15,184 bases of DNA from positions 1 through 15,184 of the forward strand of contig CBHYLN010000131.1 in assembly GCA_966128725.1 (NCBI GenBank), written 5' to 3'. Shown here one piece after another: positions 5,963 through 13,905 of this stretch (position 1 is its first letter; each line of letters opens with the position of its first letter). The notes beneath the pieces were generated by a model, which made no database searches, had not been told where the DNA came from, and saw only the letters and a list, made by a program, of their open reading frames with translations. The translations under genes were made by a program, and so were the position numbers. The stretch comes from JAFDZV01 sp966128725. GTDB taxonomy: Bacteria > Bacteroidota > Ignavibacteria > OLB7.

Positions 5963-8263
5963 TTATTTCTTCAACACGTAGCCATTGATGATGTTGTCGT
6001 CGGTATCGATCACCAGCAGCGTGCCGGTCTCGGACAGCCGAACCTGGCTGTCGCTGAAGCTGATGTCGTGAGCACCGATTTCCGCGCCGGGACACGGTGT
6101 GCCGTACACCTTCGTGTACGACCCCATGGAATACGCAACGGCATTGCCAACCTTGGTAAGCCCAAGGTGCTGTTGAAGCATGTTGGGGCTCCACTCGTGC
6201 GACCATCGGCAGCTTCCATCGCCCGAAACGAAGCCGATGCCGTCATCACCAAGGAAGAACACATCACCGCCAACAACCGCGATTCCCTGTGTCACCGTAT
6301 CTGTACTAACGTTTTCATCAAGATCGCCGAAATCCATCTTGTCCAGCTCGGCCTCCGACAACTTCCACTTCGGCGACGCGAACGACGCATCGGTGGCCTC
6401 GCCGGTAACCAGCGGGAACGCCTCGATCAAGTCCGGCGTGAAGCGGATGGTGGTCGCGGGCGCCACAGTGTCAATAAAGACAACGTTGGCGTACTCCGAT
6501 CGCGCAATCAACATGCGCTTGGTTTCGGGGCCGCCAACGTCATACCGCCAGTAATCAAAACGGTCACCATCATCATGGTTTACATGGAACGTGATGCTCG
6601 TTAACGAGGAATCCAGCAGCTTCACCTTATCCTCACCGAAGGTGACGCGCTCCACCTGTTGGCCTCGCACGACGTAGATATCGTGCACCCCAACCAGCAC
6701 GCGCGTTTCGCCGAACGTGATCATGTGCATGTCGCGGAAGGCGTTAAAGGCCTTCGAATCCGACTTGGCAAGCATCTCGAACGGGCGCGACTGCACCACC
6801 GAACCATCGGCGACCTTCAGCGTCAGCATGGCCTCGCCGTTGTAGTCGTCGGCATCGTCGCCCTTTACCGGCTCGTAGATACGGCCAACCAGCGCAAGGC
6901 TCAACTGTTCGTCGTTCTGCGTAACCACCTGCACATATCCCGGTGTCACTTTCCTTTTGTTTACCCAGGAGTTGAACGTATCATTTATGAATTTCTTCTG
7001 TTCTTCCATTCGCCGCCGTGCTTCTCTCTCTTCATTTATATCAGGAAACGTTGACCCTCTAGTTTCGATTAAACCAGTTCTTGGGTCAATGTACGAGCTG
7101 GACATCGGTCTATAGGAATAACCACCTCCCGACCCAACCCCCAAATAGCTTCTGACAGCTACAACTGCAATCGTCGCCAGCGTCGCAAGAAAACGGCTTC
7201 CCTCCTTGTGCCCCGGATCCAGCTTCCCGTCCTGCACAAACAACGGGCGCTTCCACGCTATCTTGCCGGTGCTGGTGCTCACCTTCATCGCCGACGTGAT
7301 GCCGTCCGGATCGTACGCGAACAGCAACGCTTCGTCCTTGGGAAGCTCGATCACCTGCTCCACGATGCCCTTGATGGCGCCCGGCTCGCTCTGCCATAGC
7401 AGAACGCCATCCTTGGTGCGGTACATCTTCTGCACATCGTCGTCGCTGACCATCAGGTACAGCGCATCCTTGAAGATTACCGGCGAATAATACTCGGGAT
7501 CATCCGGGTCAACCGGGATCGTGGCGTTCTTTGCGCCCGTGGCCATGTCGATGCTCTCGATGTTCTTCTCGTTGAACAGGAGCAGCTCCGAGGTTGTTGC
7601 CGCGAACGGCTGGTATACGCTGGAATTGATATCGCTGTCGTAGCTGGAAACCTTGTAGATCATTTTGCGCTTCGACACATCCAGAAAATAGATTGTGTCG
7701 CCGCCCCCCTTCGGGTTGATCATCAACGCCGGCCCCCACCTGTAGTACTTCAGGCTGTTGGGCGACCAGCCGGTCTGGTAGATCACCGACAGGTTTTTCA
7801 GATCCAGGATCTGCATCGCCCGGTAGAAATAGAACACGCCGATATCGCCATCGATATAGGGCGTCAGCGAATCGTGCTCGGCATCGGGCGCGGGCTTCAA
7901 TTTCAAATCGTCCCACGATTCGTCGGCAATCGGGATGGTTGCAAGTACACCGCCGCTCTCGGCGTTCAGGAACTCGAACTGGCGCTTCTGGCCAAGGAGC
8001 ACAGTGTCGTTGTTGACGAATCGGCACAGCGGGTACCTGTCGAATTCCTCCAACGTGCGTGTCCAAAGCTTCTGCCCGGTTTGCGTGTTCACGCAGGTGG
8101 CGATGGCGTTGTCGCCGTCCTCAACCAGATACAGCAGGCGATTGCCGTCGGGCGAGGATGTGTTGTATTCGATATCCGCGCCAACATCGATCTTCCATTT
8201 GTCCTGCCCGGTTGCCGTGGCCAGCGCGGTAACAAGCAGAAGAAGCGTAAGAAGTACTTTCAT
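5963..8263 (-). CDS. Secreted PQQ/WD40-like beta-propeller protein
   Basis: This 766-aa exported protein has a signal peptide at residues 1-19 (MKVLLTLLLL core, cleavage near ATG-QD). The body shows repeated beta-propeller strands with PQQ-like 'TG..LW' turns: TGQKLW near 62, DGVLLW near 285, TGKIAW near 332. No quinoprotein-dehydrogenase active-site motif was seen, so a binding or structural role is likelier than catalysis. Residues about 357-440 break the propeller: a hydrophobic stretch (FLATLATIAVVAV), a Gly/Ser/Tyr-rich linker, and a charged helix (EEREARRRMEEQKK) that may coil. DNA for this insert is clearly AT-richer than its surroundings. The ATG at 8263 starts the signal peptide; no Shine-Dalgarno is evident. 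The gene sits 76 bases behind the barrel-protein gene, so the two may be co-transcribed, and it ends at a two-part hairpin (5886-5925). Confidence 0.85.
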   Translation of the reverse strand: MKVLLTLLLLVTALATATGQDKWKIDVGADIEYNTSSPDGNRLLYLVEDGDNAIATCVNTQTGQKLWTRTLEEFDRYPLCRFVNNDTVLLGQKRQFEFLNAESGGVLATIPIADESWDDLKLKPAPDAEHDSLTPYIDGDIGVFYFYRAMQILDLKNLSVIYQTGWSPNSLKYYRWGPALMINPKGGGDTIYFLDVSKRKMIYKVSSYDSDINSSVYQPFAATTSELLLFNEKNIESIDMATGAKNATIPVDPDDPEYYSPVIFKDALYLMVSDDDVQKMYRTKDGVLLWQSEPGAIKGIVEQVIELPKDEALLFAYDPDGITSAMKVSTSTGKIAWKRPLFVQDGKLDPGHKEGSRFLATLATIAVVAVRSYLGVGSGGGYSYRPMSSSYIDPRTGLIETRGSTFPDINEEREARRRMEEQKKFINDTFNSWVNKRKVTPGYVQVVTQNDEQLSLALVGRIYEPVKGDDADDYNGEAMLTLKVADGSVVQSRPFEMLAKSDSKAFNAFRDMHMITFGETRVLVGVHDIYVVRGQQVERVTFGEDKVKLLDSSLTSITFHVNHDDGDRFDYWRYDVGGPETKRMLIARSEYANVVFIDTVAPATTIRFTPDLIEAFPLVTGEATDASFASPKWKLSEAELDKMDFGDLDENVSTDTVTQGIAVVGGDVFFLGDDGIGFVSGDGSCRWSHEWSPNMLQQHLGLTKVGNAVAYSMGSYTKVYGTPCPGAEIGAHDISFSDSQVRLSETGTLLVIDTDDNIINGYVLKK

Positions 8264-8339
8264 GTGGTCAACTGAATATGGTTAATCCTTAGGCTGGGAT
8301 TGCTGCATCGATGTGCCCGCGTGCCGGCGACGGACAAGA

Positions 8340-9071
8340 TCAGAATCCCGGGGTCAGGAGGATGTGAAAGGCGTGGTTCGTAAACAGGATGTGATCTGGT
8401 GGGCCACCGTCGTTGTACTCCAACAAGTAGTCGTGCGTGCCGATCGAGAGAGAGTATCGCAACTTCACCAGGCCGAGCGTGGATCGCCGCTTTCCGACGT
8501 TCACCTCGAACATCAGGCTCGGCATGCCGAAGGTGAAGGTTTGCGGCCCTCCAAACATCAACGTGTACCGGTATCCAACGCCGGCCGCGAAGCCAAATCC
8601 CTTATTTGAGCCTGCCCATGTTGCATCTGTGCCATACTTGAGCGTCAGATACGCCGGAAAGTCTAGCGTGAATTGGCTTTGGTAAAAACTCTCAAAGACA
8701 CGGGCAAAATCAATATTGGGATTGATTCCCACGGTCATCTCGTTACTCAAGAAGAGCAATGGGAGATTGAATCCGCCTGAAAAACCAACAGCCGTAAGGT
8801 TCGTTGTGGGTCCTGGAGTAGATGTTCCGGCGACCCCCTGAGTCATACCACGCAAGATCAATACAAACCCCCAATCCGGTCTGGCTAGATACCTTGACAG
8901 GCTGGGCCGAATCGGAGGCGCGCTTCCATGAACTATCGTGGTATCCTTTGGAGCATGTTTTGTGCCCGATGTATCGGACGCAGCGGGGACTTCCTGAGAA
9001 GTAGCCGAACCACCATTTAACAATAGCAGCATGGCTCCCACCCCGAGGATGCGTAGGCAGTGTGGCAACAT
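8340..9071 (-). CDS. Predicted outer-membrane beta-barrel protein
   Basis: This 243-aa hypothetical protein has a signal peptide at residues 1-25 or so (LRILGVGAMLLLLNG core). A Pro/Thr-rich spacer to about 58 precedes a region of alternating hydrophobic and aromatic strands with Gly turns (for example FGFAAGVGYRYTLMFGG, LVKLRYSLSIG). The last residue is Phe (HILLTPGF), the usual end of an outer-membrane barrel inserted by BamA. By size it could be an 8-10 strand barrel; no family was recognised. The ATG at 9071 is preferred to a TTG at 9122 because it directly begins the signal peptide, though no ribosome-binding site is seen. The next gene on the same strand, the 766-aa propeller, begins 76 bases downstream, consistent with a shared surface role. 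Confidence 0.75.
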   Translation of the reverse strand: MLPHCLRILGVGAMLLLLNGGSATSQEVPAASDTSGTKHAPKDTTIVHGSAPPIRPSLSRYLARPDWGFVLILRGMTQGVAGTSTPGPTTNLTAVGFSGGFNLPLLFLSNEMTVGINPNIDFARVFESFYQSQFTLDFPAYLTLKYGTDATWAGSNKGFGFAAGVGYRYTLMFGGPQTFTFGMPSLMFEVNVGKRRSTLGLVKLRYSLSIGTHDYLLEYNDGGPPDHILFTNHAFHILLTPGF

Positions 9072-9243
9072 CAAGTGGGTTGGTAATTGTGCCGCGGTTG
9101 GGCGCGCACGCGCGTGCAACACCTATGCAACCGGGCAGGTTGAGTTGTTAATGAAGAAGACACGATGGTGCTGGCCAGACCGCTTCCTGCGCCGGAAGGG
9201 TGCGGGCCATGACAGCGAATGCCATCAGAGTGAATCGAAACGT

Positions 9244-9278
9244 GGTGCGAACATACGCACCCGGAAACGTTTCAACAA
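9244..9278 (-). promoter_or_regulatory. Candidate promoter with overlapping inverted repeat for the barrel/propeller genes
   Basis: On the minus strand TTG (9278-9276), a 20-base spacer and TATGTTCG (9255-9248) match the Bacteroidota pattern TTG...TAnnTTTG with one mismatch. The -7-like box lies inside the inverted repeat GGTGCG (9244-9249) / CGCACC (9256-9261). A second small inverted repeat GGAAAC/GTTTCC (9263-9268, 9279-9284) covers the spacer. The spacing equals that of the candidate at 3457-3487. Transcription would start about 170 bases before 9071. Confidence 0.4.
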
Positions 9279-9359
9279 GTTTCCAGGATGCAGGGTAGCG
9301 GCATCGTTCTGGCCGCCATGCTGACCATGCAAAACCGCGTGCCGCGCCGGTTGGCAACA

Positions 9360-9390
9360 GGAGACGGCGCCACATCACCGCACCGTCTCC
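9360..9390 (-). terminator. Terminator hairpin after the aldo/keto reductase
   Basis: GGAGACGG (9360-9367) and CCGTCTCC (9383-9390) form an 8-bp perfect stem 15 bases past the stop at 9406. GGTTGG and CCAACC outside it could extend the pairing. The downstream minus-strand bases (TGTTG) are only weakly U-rich. Confidence 0.6.
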
Positions 9391-9405
9391 CAACCGGGCA
9401 CATTC

Positions 9406-10377
9406 CTACCACGCGTATGCCTCGGGCGCCTGATTGCCCGGGCCGGGCCAGATCTCATCCAGCCGTTTCATCGCCTCCTCGCCCAGCGTGATGCCGGCCG
9501 CCAGCACATTCTGGTGCAACTGCTCCAGCGTTCGCGGGCCAATGATGGGCGAGGTGATGCCCGGCCGTGCCAGCACCCACGCCAACGCCACATCGGCGGG
9601 GCGTTGGCCCAGTTCGGCACAGAACGCTTCGTAGGCCTCCAACTGCGGACGCAGCTTCTCAACCGATGCCTGCAACTGCGGGCGGGCCCGCCGTACGCCG
9701 GCATCCTCGCTCAGCACACCGGCCAGAAGACCGCCGCCAAGCGGGCTCCAGGGGATCACGCCCAACCCCAGCGCAACACATGCGGGGATTACCTCCAGCT
9801 CCACATGGCGGTTGCGCAGCGAATAAATGCTCTGTTCCGACACCAGCCCCAGGAAGTTCCGGTGATCGGCAATGGCGTTGGCCTGCGCGATATTCCAGGC
9901 CGCGAAGTTGCTCGAGCCCACGTACAACACCTTCCCCTCGCGCACCAGAATCTCCATCGCCTGCCAGATCTCCTCCCACGGTGTGTCGCGGTCGATGTGA
10001 TGCATCTGGTACAGATCGATGTGGTCGGTGCCAAGCCGGAGCAGACTTTCCTCGCAGGCACGGCGAATGTGGTAGGCCGAAAGCCGGTTATCGTTCGGGC
10101 CGTCGCCCATGCGCCCGAACACCTTGGTGGCCAACACAATCTGCTCGCGCCGGCCGCCGCCCTGCCCCAGCCAACGGCCTATGATCTCCTCGGTGGCGCC
10201 ACGCCCTGCCTCGCCGCCATACACGTTGGCGGTGTCGAAGAAATTGATGCCCAGATCAAGCGCGGCATCCATCACGGCAAATCCCTCGGCCTCGTCCGCA
10301 TAGGCACCGAAATTCATCGTCCCAAGGCACAGCCGGCTTACCCGAAGTCCCGTGCGTCCAAGTCGTGCGTATTCCAT
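9406..10377 (-). CDS. Aldo/keto reductase
   Basis: This 323-aa NADPH-dependent oxidoreductase of the AKR superfamily (potassium-channel-beta-like, AKR11/12-type branch) reduces aldehydes or ketones in the cytoplasm; the substrate cannot be read from sequence. The (alpha/beta)8 barrel opens with the usual LGRTGLRVSRLCLGTMNFG. The catalytic tetrad is visible: D48 and Y53 (DTANVYG), K85 (ATKVFG) and H126 (DLYQMHHID). The motifs VGSSNFAAWNI, QSIYSLRNR, IPWSPLGGGLLAG and the C-terminal cofactor-binding IIGPRTLEQLHQN are all in order, so it appears intact and of normal length. The ATG at 10377 begins the conserved N-terminus; GGAT lies about 9 bases upstream. A longer frame upstream is not conserved. 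It lies 142 bases behind the Cdd1-like gene and ends at a hairpin, so it may be its own unit. Confidence 0.95.
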   Translation of the reverse strand: MEYARLGRTGLRVSRLCLGTMNFGAYADEAEGFAVMDAALDLGINFFDTANVYGGEAGRGATEEIIGRWLGQGGGRREQIVLATKVFGRMGDGPNDNRLSAYHIRRACEESLLRLGTDHIDLYQMHHIDRDTPWEEIWQAMEILVREGKVLYVGSSNFAAWNIAQANAIADHRNFLGLVSEQSIYSLRNRHVELEVIPACVALGLGVIPWSPLGGGLLAGVLSEDAGVRRARPQLQASVEKLRPQLEAYEAFCAELGQRPADVALAWVLARPGITSPIIGPRTLEQLHQNVLAAGITLGEEAMKRLDEIWPGPGNQAPEAYAW

Positions 10378-10519
10378 ATCGATAATCCGAATTGCTGTTG
10401 TGAATCGTGAATGTAGAAAAAACGGCGAGCCGCCCCTGCAAACCTGCGGCATGCAGCCGGCCGCATGTGCCCGCACCCAGCCGGCCAGTGTCGCCGGCGC
10501 TGCCAGGGTGCCGCGGGTG

Positions 10520-10858
10520 TTACCCGCGCCGCCGGCGCTTCACTGTTGATGCCGCCGCAAGTTTGGCGTCGCTCCAGTTCCACCACTTCAACTTCTCGGG
10601 GTCGTGCCGGGTATGTTCGGCGAAGTACACCGCGCAACGGAACACATACAGCAGGCAACGATCCTGCACCACGCCAACATGCCGGTTGGAACGGTCGTAC
10701 AGATCCTGCGGGTCGCAGCCGCGCAGCTCGCCCACGCTGGTAATGCCGATGGCAATCAGGTCGCGGGCAATCGATGGCCCAACGCCCGGGATCGTCCGTA
10801 GTTCCTTGATCCGCGCGCCGGCAACGTCAACCGGCGCGGCGCCAACTCCGCGTGCCAT
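10520..10858 (-). CDS. Cdd1-like helix-hairpin-helix protein
   Basis: This 112-aa protein belongs to the 'pathogenicity locus' Cdd1 family (named after the C. difficile PaLoc flank, but widespread and not a virulence factor in itself). Residues 20-46 form a helix-hairpin-helix (LRTIPGVGPSIARDLIAIGI..VGEL), a non-specific DNA-binding fold. The family signature follows at 65-96: QDRCLLYVFRCAVYFAE, then DPEKLKWWNW. The molecular role of the family is unknown. The ATG at 10858 has GGAG four bases upstream and lies 24 bases after the stop of the DUF4403 gene, so the two are probably co-transcribed. A 7-bp hairpin (10512-10528, CGCGGGT-GTT-ACCCGCG) spans the stop codon. Confidence 0.9.
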   Translation of the reverse strand: MARGVGAAPVDVAGARIKELRTIPGVGPSIARDLIAIGITSVGELRGCDPQDLYDRSNRHVGVVQDRCLLYVFRCAVYFAEHTRHDPEKLKWWNWSDAKLAAASTVKRRRRG

Positions 10859-10882
10859 GATTCTCCGTGTCGTGTATCCGGG

Positions 10883-12358
10883 TTACTTCACCTCAAGCCG
10901 CAACATACCATCCACCGAAGCCCGAGCAACGAAGCGCTCCGGGGTCATGAACACCCCGATGGGGCGCACGGCGCGCACCGTGCCACGCGCGGTAACGCCG
11001 GGCGTTATCTGGCGATTCAGCGCGCGCTCGATCTGCGCGCGCGCCTGGGCAACCCCCTCGCCCAGCGGCCACCGCGCCTGCTCGGCAATCGAGCCGCGAA
11101 ACGAACCGTGCAACAACCAGTCGGCCGTGTTCGCCAGCACATTGCCGGTCTCCAGGCTGTAGTCCAGATCGCGCACGTACACCGTGTTCGCCTTGGGGTC
11201 GTACGCGGGCGTGCCAAGCAGATAGATAGTGCCGTTGATATCGCCGGCCAGCGCAAGCTGCACAACAGCGCGATCGCCGCCGCAGTAGATCGCCACATCG
11301 GTAACCCGCACATCATGCCCGGCCATCGTGAACGTCTGGTCCGCAAGGGCATTCTTCAAAAGCCGGGCCGCATCGTTGTAGGCGATGCTCCCCTCCACCG
11401 TTGCATGGAAACCGTCGCCGGCAACGGCGCGCGAGCCCAGCGGCGGCAATGCCCTGGCCGGCGGTCTGGGCATCGCGCCGAACACCACACGAGGCACCGC
11501 GGTAAAGCCCACGGTGGCCTTCACCATGCCGGCGCCACCGGACGTGATAGGCCCCGCCCAGGCGGTTGCAGGGTCCATCATCAGCCACACAGCCGAATCC
11601 AGCTTCACCGGCTCGGCCAGCGCCCGCCAGGCCTGCTCGCCTATCGGCTTGAACCTCGCGACCTCGTTGATCCTCGCATCGGCGATCCTGGCGCCCTGCG
11701 CCAACCCGGCCGCGAATGCATCGTTCACCTTGCCGGTGATATCGAACTTCAGGAATGTGATTTCGCAGCGATTGGGAAACTGTGTGGGCAACACGCTCGA
11801 GGTTGACTGCAAGGCCCAGTCGTTGGTAACGCGCAGGCTGCTCTGGAGCCCCACAACGGCCTCGCGCGGCGGCTCGTCCACACCGCAGGAACCCAGCTCC
11901 TGCCAGAAGCTGCCGCCGATGATGGGTTTCGGCACACGTTGCGCAAACGAGAACCCATACTGCACCCGGCTGGTGGCGCGCACGGTATTATCGCCCACAA
12001 CAAGCTGCAGAGGCCAGCGGCGCAGGTTATACGTTATGCCAACATCGCCAACAGCGTTGTTGCTGACCACGGTCCACTGGTCGGCGCGCTGCCCCTTCGG
12101 CACTGCCTTCTCCAGTTCGGCCAGCATCGGGGTCAGGTTCATGGTGATGGGGATTTCAACAACGGAGGCCTCAAGCGCCGGAAGCGGCGGCGGCTGCAAT
12201 ACTCCGGGCTTCGGTATCACCACGCTGGCACCGCAGCCAGCCAGGGCGGATACGGCGGCAATGGCCACAACAATCCATATGCGGCGTGGCCGTTGCAGGC
12301 CAGGCGCGCCCAATGGTACTGCGGTGCGGGTATGAATCGTCGTGTTCACTGGTGTCAC
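10883..12358 (-). CDS. DUF4403 family lipoprotein
   Basis: This 491-aa predicted lipoprotein has a basic stretch (RPRR), a hydrophobic segment at 27-40 and the lipobox ALAGC with Cys42. It would be lipidated and held on the periplasmic or outer face. The family-typical C-terminal motif is at about 373-433 (AGDINGTIYLLGTPAYDPK, then DLDYSLET.NVLA..ADWLLH.....I...ARWPLG). The middle carries the usual beta-strand repeats. DUF4403 proteins are related to lipid-binding tubular folds, but the role is unknown. The start is a GTG at 12358 with GAGG nine bases upstream; another GTG three codons later (12349) is possible. The n-region is long for a lipoprotein. The Cdd1-like gene follows after 24 bases. 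Confidence 0.9.
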   Translation of the reverse strand: MTPVNTTIHTRTAVPLGAPGLQRPRRIWIVVAIAAVSALAGCGASVVIPKPGVLQPPPLPALEASVVEIPITMNLTPMLAELEKAVPKGQRADQWTVVSNNAVGDVGITYNLRRWPLQLVVGDNTVRATSRVQYGFSFAQRVPKPIIGGSFWQELGSCGVDEPPREAVVGLQSSLRVTNDWALQSTSSVLPTQFPNRCEITFLKFDITGKVNDAFAAGLAQGARIADARINEVARFKPIGEQAWRALAEPVKLDSAVWLMMDPATAWAGPITSGGAGMVKATVGFTAVPRVVFGAMPRPPARALPPLGSRAVAGDGFHATVEGSIAYNDAARLLKNALADQTFTMAGHDVRVTDVAIYCGGDRAVVQLALAGDINGTIYLLGTPAYDPKANTVYVRDLDYSLETGNVLANTADWLLHGSFRGSIAEQARWPLGEGVAQARAQIERALNRQITPGVTARGTVRAVRPIGVFMTPERFVARASVDGMLRLEVK

Positions 12359-12577
12359 GGTTGCTGTCCTCGCTTTCCAACGCCGCCGCGGCCAACCGAG
12401 CTACGACCACATCGGCTGCAGGCACGGCTGCTACAGGCACGGCGACTACGGCCAGTTCCACCGTGCCCACAGTGTCGCGCTGCACCGTTATCGCCATGCA
12501 AAGCCGTTACCGGCTGGGCCGTATGCCGCGCGGCGGACGCATGGCATGGCACAGGCCCGCCGGGCATTGGCGTGATG

Positions 12578-12976
12578 TTACGCGCAATGTTCGCGGTACA
12601 GATGCGCCACCGCCTCGGCCAGATCGCGACACCGCCCCGGATGCACCGGCGAGGTCTGCATCACGGTGGAATGCGGCGAGGTAAGCCAATGGAAGCGCTC
12701 CGACGCAGGGAGCATGCCGATGGGGCCGCCATCCGGTCCACCCTGGCATACACGGCGGCAGGCCTCCAGGTACCGCACCACAAGCTCGGCATCCAGCGAG
12801 GGCGCGCAGCGGGCGATGCGGTCGCGGTCGGTAACAACCTCGGCCACCAGATAATCCCGCGACCGCGCCAACACCAGCACCCCCACGTTCGTGAACCACG
12901 CGCAGTGCACATGCGGCACCAGGCGCACCACGGCGTAGTTGTATTCAATCCACCCATCACGTTCGTCCGCGGCCAT
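12578..12976 (-). CDS. DUF3037 family protein, partner of the HipA-like kinase
   Basis: This 132-aa cytoplasmic protein has the DUF3037 hallmarks: YNYAVVRLVPHV near the N-terminus, FTNVGVLVLA, an Arg/Asp-rich middle, and the C-terminal FHWLTSPHSTVMQTSPVHPG. Its function is unknown. In many genomes it sits directly beside a HipA-like kinase, as here: that gene's stop is at 12979 and this start is 2 bases on. The ATG at 12976 is chosen because GGAG lies six bases upstream. An ATG at 12982, overlapping the kinase stop as ATGA, is the alternative, but has no room for a Shine-Dalgarno. Translational coupling is likely either way. The frame stays open far upstream inside the kinase gene, an effect of high GC. 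Confidence 0.88.
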   Translation of the reverse strand: MAADERDGWIEYNYAVVRLVPHVHCAWFTNVGVLVLARSRDYLVAEVVTDRDRIARCAPSLDAELVVRYLEACRRVCQGGPDGGPIGMLPASERFHWLTSPHSTVMQTSPVHPGRCRDLAEAVAHLYREHCA

Positions 12977-12978
12977 CG

Positions 12979-13809
12979 TCATCTCCGGTATCGAAGTTGC
13001 GTGGGCTGCTCGGTAAGCGCACGTTCGCGGGCTGCGATCATCTCCGCCACAAACGCCTCGCGCCCGGCAAGGCGATCGCCAAGGTAGCGCACGTAGGCCT
13101 CGCGAGCCTGTTCGGCGGCGGCAAACGGCGGCGTCAGGCCAACCGGCGCGTCCATCAAAAGCGACTCCGGCACAAGCGCCACCACATCGGCTATCGTGGC
13201 CGGGGTGATGCGTGCGGACATCCGCTGGTCGGCCTCGGCCAGGTCGCCGGCAAGCGGCAGCAACACGTGGTCGCGTATCGCCGGGAACGCCCCGCGCGCG
13301 CGTTCGGCATCGGCCGTGGCCCAGTTGTGATGGAAATACAGCGCGGCGCCGTGGTCGATCAGCCAAAGCCCCCCGTTCCACACCAGCATGTTCGGGTTGC
13401 GGGCCGCACGATCGATATTGGTGATAAAGGCATCCAGCCAGACGATATCGGCGGCGGTGTCGGGGTCGATCTCCGGCACTGCAACCGGATCGTACATGAA
13501 GGCGCCATCCAGGTACCGCAACGCAACGTTCAGCCCCCGGCTCCCCTTCAGGATATCCTGGATCTCGGGGTCGGGTTCGGAACGGCCAAAGCTCTCGTCG
13601 ATATCAACAAGCACGATATCCGGCACGTTCAACCCGGCAATGCGAGCAAGCTCGCCGCCGATCACCTCGGCGATAAGCGCGCGCGCTCCCTGCCCGGCGC
13701 CGCGAAACTTGGCGACAAAGTACCCGCCCTCGGTATCGAGAATGGCCGGCATCGATCCGCCTTCGCGGAGCGGGGTTACGTACCGCGTTGCGGCATATAC
13801 TGGATACAT
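12979..13809 (-). CDS. HipA-like kinase (HipA_2 family)
   Basis: This 276-aa protein is of the compact HipA-like kinase family, shorter than HipA of E. coli (440 aa) and without its N-terminal subdomain. Features in order: a Gly-containing loop (LREGGS, 14-19), K34 in VAKFRGAGQG as likely ATP-binding lysine, the conserved GRSEPDPEIQDILK (75-88), the catalytic-loop equivalent N131-I-D133-R.....N138-P (D133 base, N138 Mg ligand) and D152 in LIDHGAALYFHH as the DFG-like metal-binding Asp. All key residues are present, so an active Ser/Thr kinase is expected; the target is unknown. No HipB-type antitoxin is adjacent; the partner is DUF3037. The ATG at 13809 matches the family N-terminus (MYPV.AATRYVTPL). 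No Shine-Dalgarno is evident; a TTG at 13848 is less likely. Confidence 0.9.
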   Translation of the reverse strand: MYPVYAATRYVTPLREGGSMPAILDTEGGYFVAKFRGAGQGARALIAEVIGGELARIAGLNVPDIVLVDIDESFGRSEPDPEIQDILKGSRGLNVALRYLDGAFMYDPVAVPEIDPDTAADIVWLDAFITNIDRAARNPNMLVWNGGLWLIDHGAALYFHHNWATADAERARGAFPAIRDHVLLPLAGDLAEADQRMSARITPATIADVVALVPESLLMDAPVGLTPPFAAAEQAREAYVRYLGDRLAGREAFVAEMIAARERALTEQPTQLRYRR

Positions 13810-13905
13810 TGGGATCAGTGTAAAATTCCGGGCGCAACCAGAACGCAAGGGAATGGGAAGTGCAGGATGAGAAATTCACCATCCCGCATGTTCCGTTCCG
13901 CACTT

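Larger units (their letters stand above)
9072..9405. other. Non-coding region upstream of the barrel gene
   Basis: These 334 bases hold the reductase terminator hairpin (9360-9390), the promoter-like motif (9245-9278), and a perfect 12-bp palindrome GCACGCGCGTGC (9106-9117) about 35 bases before the start at 9071. An 81-codon minus-strand frame runs through most of it but overlaps the terminator and has no family features, so I do not call a gene. Confidence 0.5.

Noticed and set aside
5963..8263. PQQ-dependent dehydrogenase
   Set aside because: The 'TG..LW' propeller turns are there, but the repeats are few and irregular and I see no quinoprotein active-site residues or vicinal Cys pair. 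A binding or structural propeller is the safer call.
9148..9393. 81-codon minus-strand open frame with a faint signal-peptide-like stretch ending LPAQE
   Set aside because: It begins inside the reductase terminator hairpin, has no ribosome-binding site, overlaps the candidate promoter motif and ends a few residues after the supposed signal. It might be a decayed gene start but this cannot be supported.
10512..10528. CGCGGGT-GTT-ACCCGCG hairpin as terminator of the Cdd1-like gene
   Set aside because: It overlaps the stop codon and has no U-run behind it. It may slow ribosomes or be chance, so it is mentioned only in the gene entry.
12420..12460. Repeated GGCACGGC units near 12421 as a tandem repeat
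   Set aside because: Only two or three imperfect copies in GC-rich DNA; no regular period.
11939..13087. 382-codon plus-strand open frame
   Set aside because: It covers the start of the DUF4403 gene and all of DUF3037 in antisense, with low-complexity Arg/Pro/His content and no recognisable domain.
12983..13381. Upstream extension of the DUF3037 frame
   Set aside because: The frame stays open for about 130 codons inside the kinase gene, but that part is Arg/Gly-rich and out of frame with the real kinase. Family homology begins at the ATGs 12976-12982.
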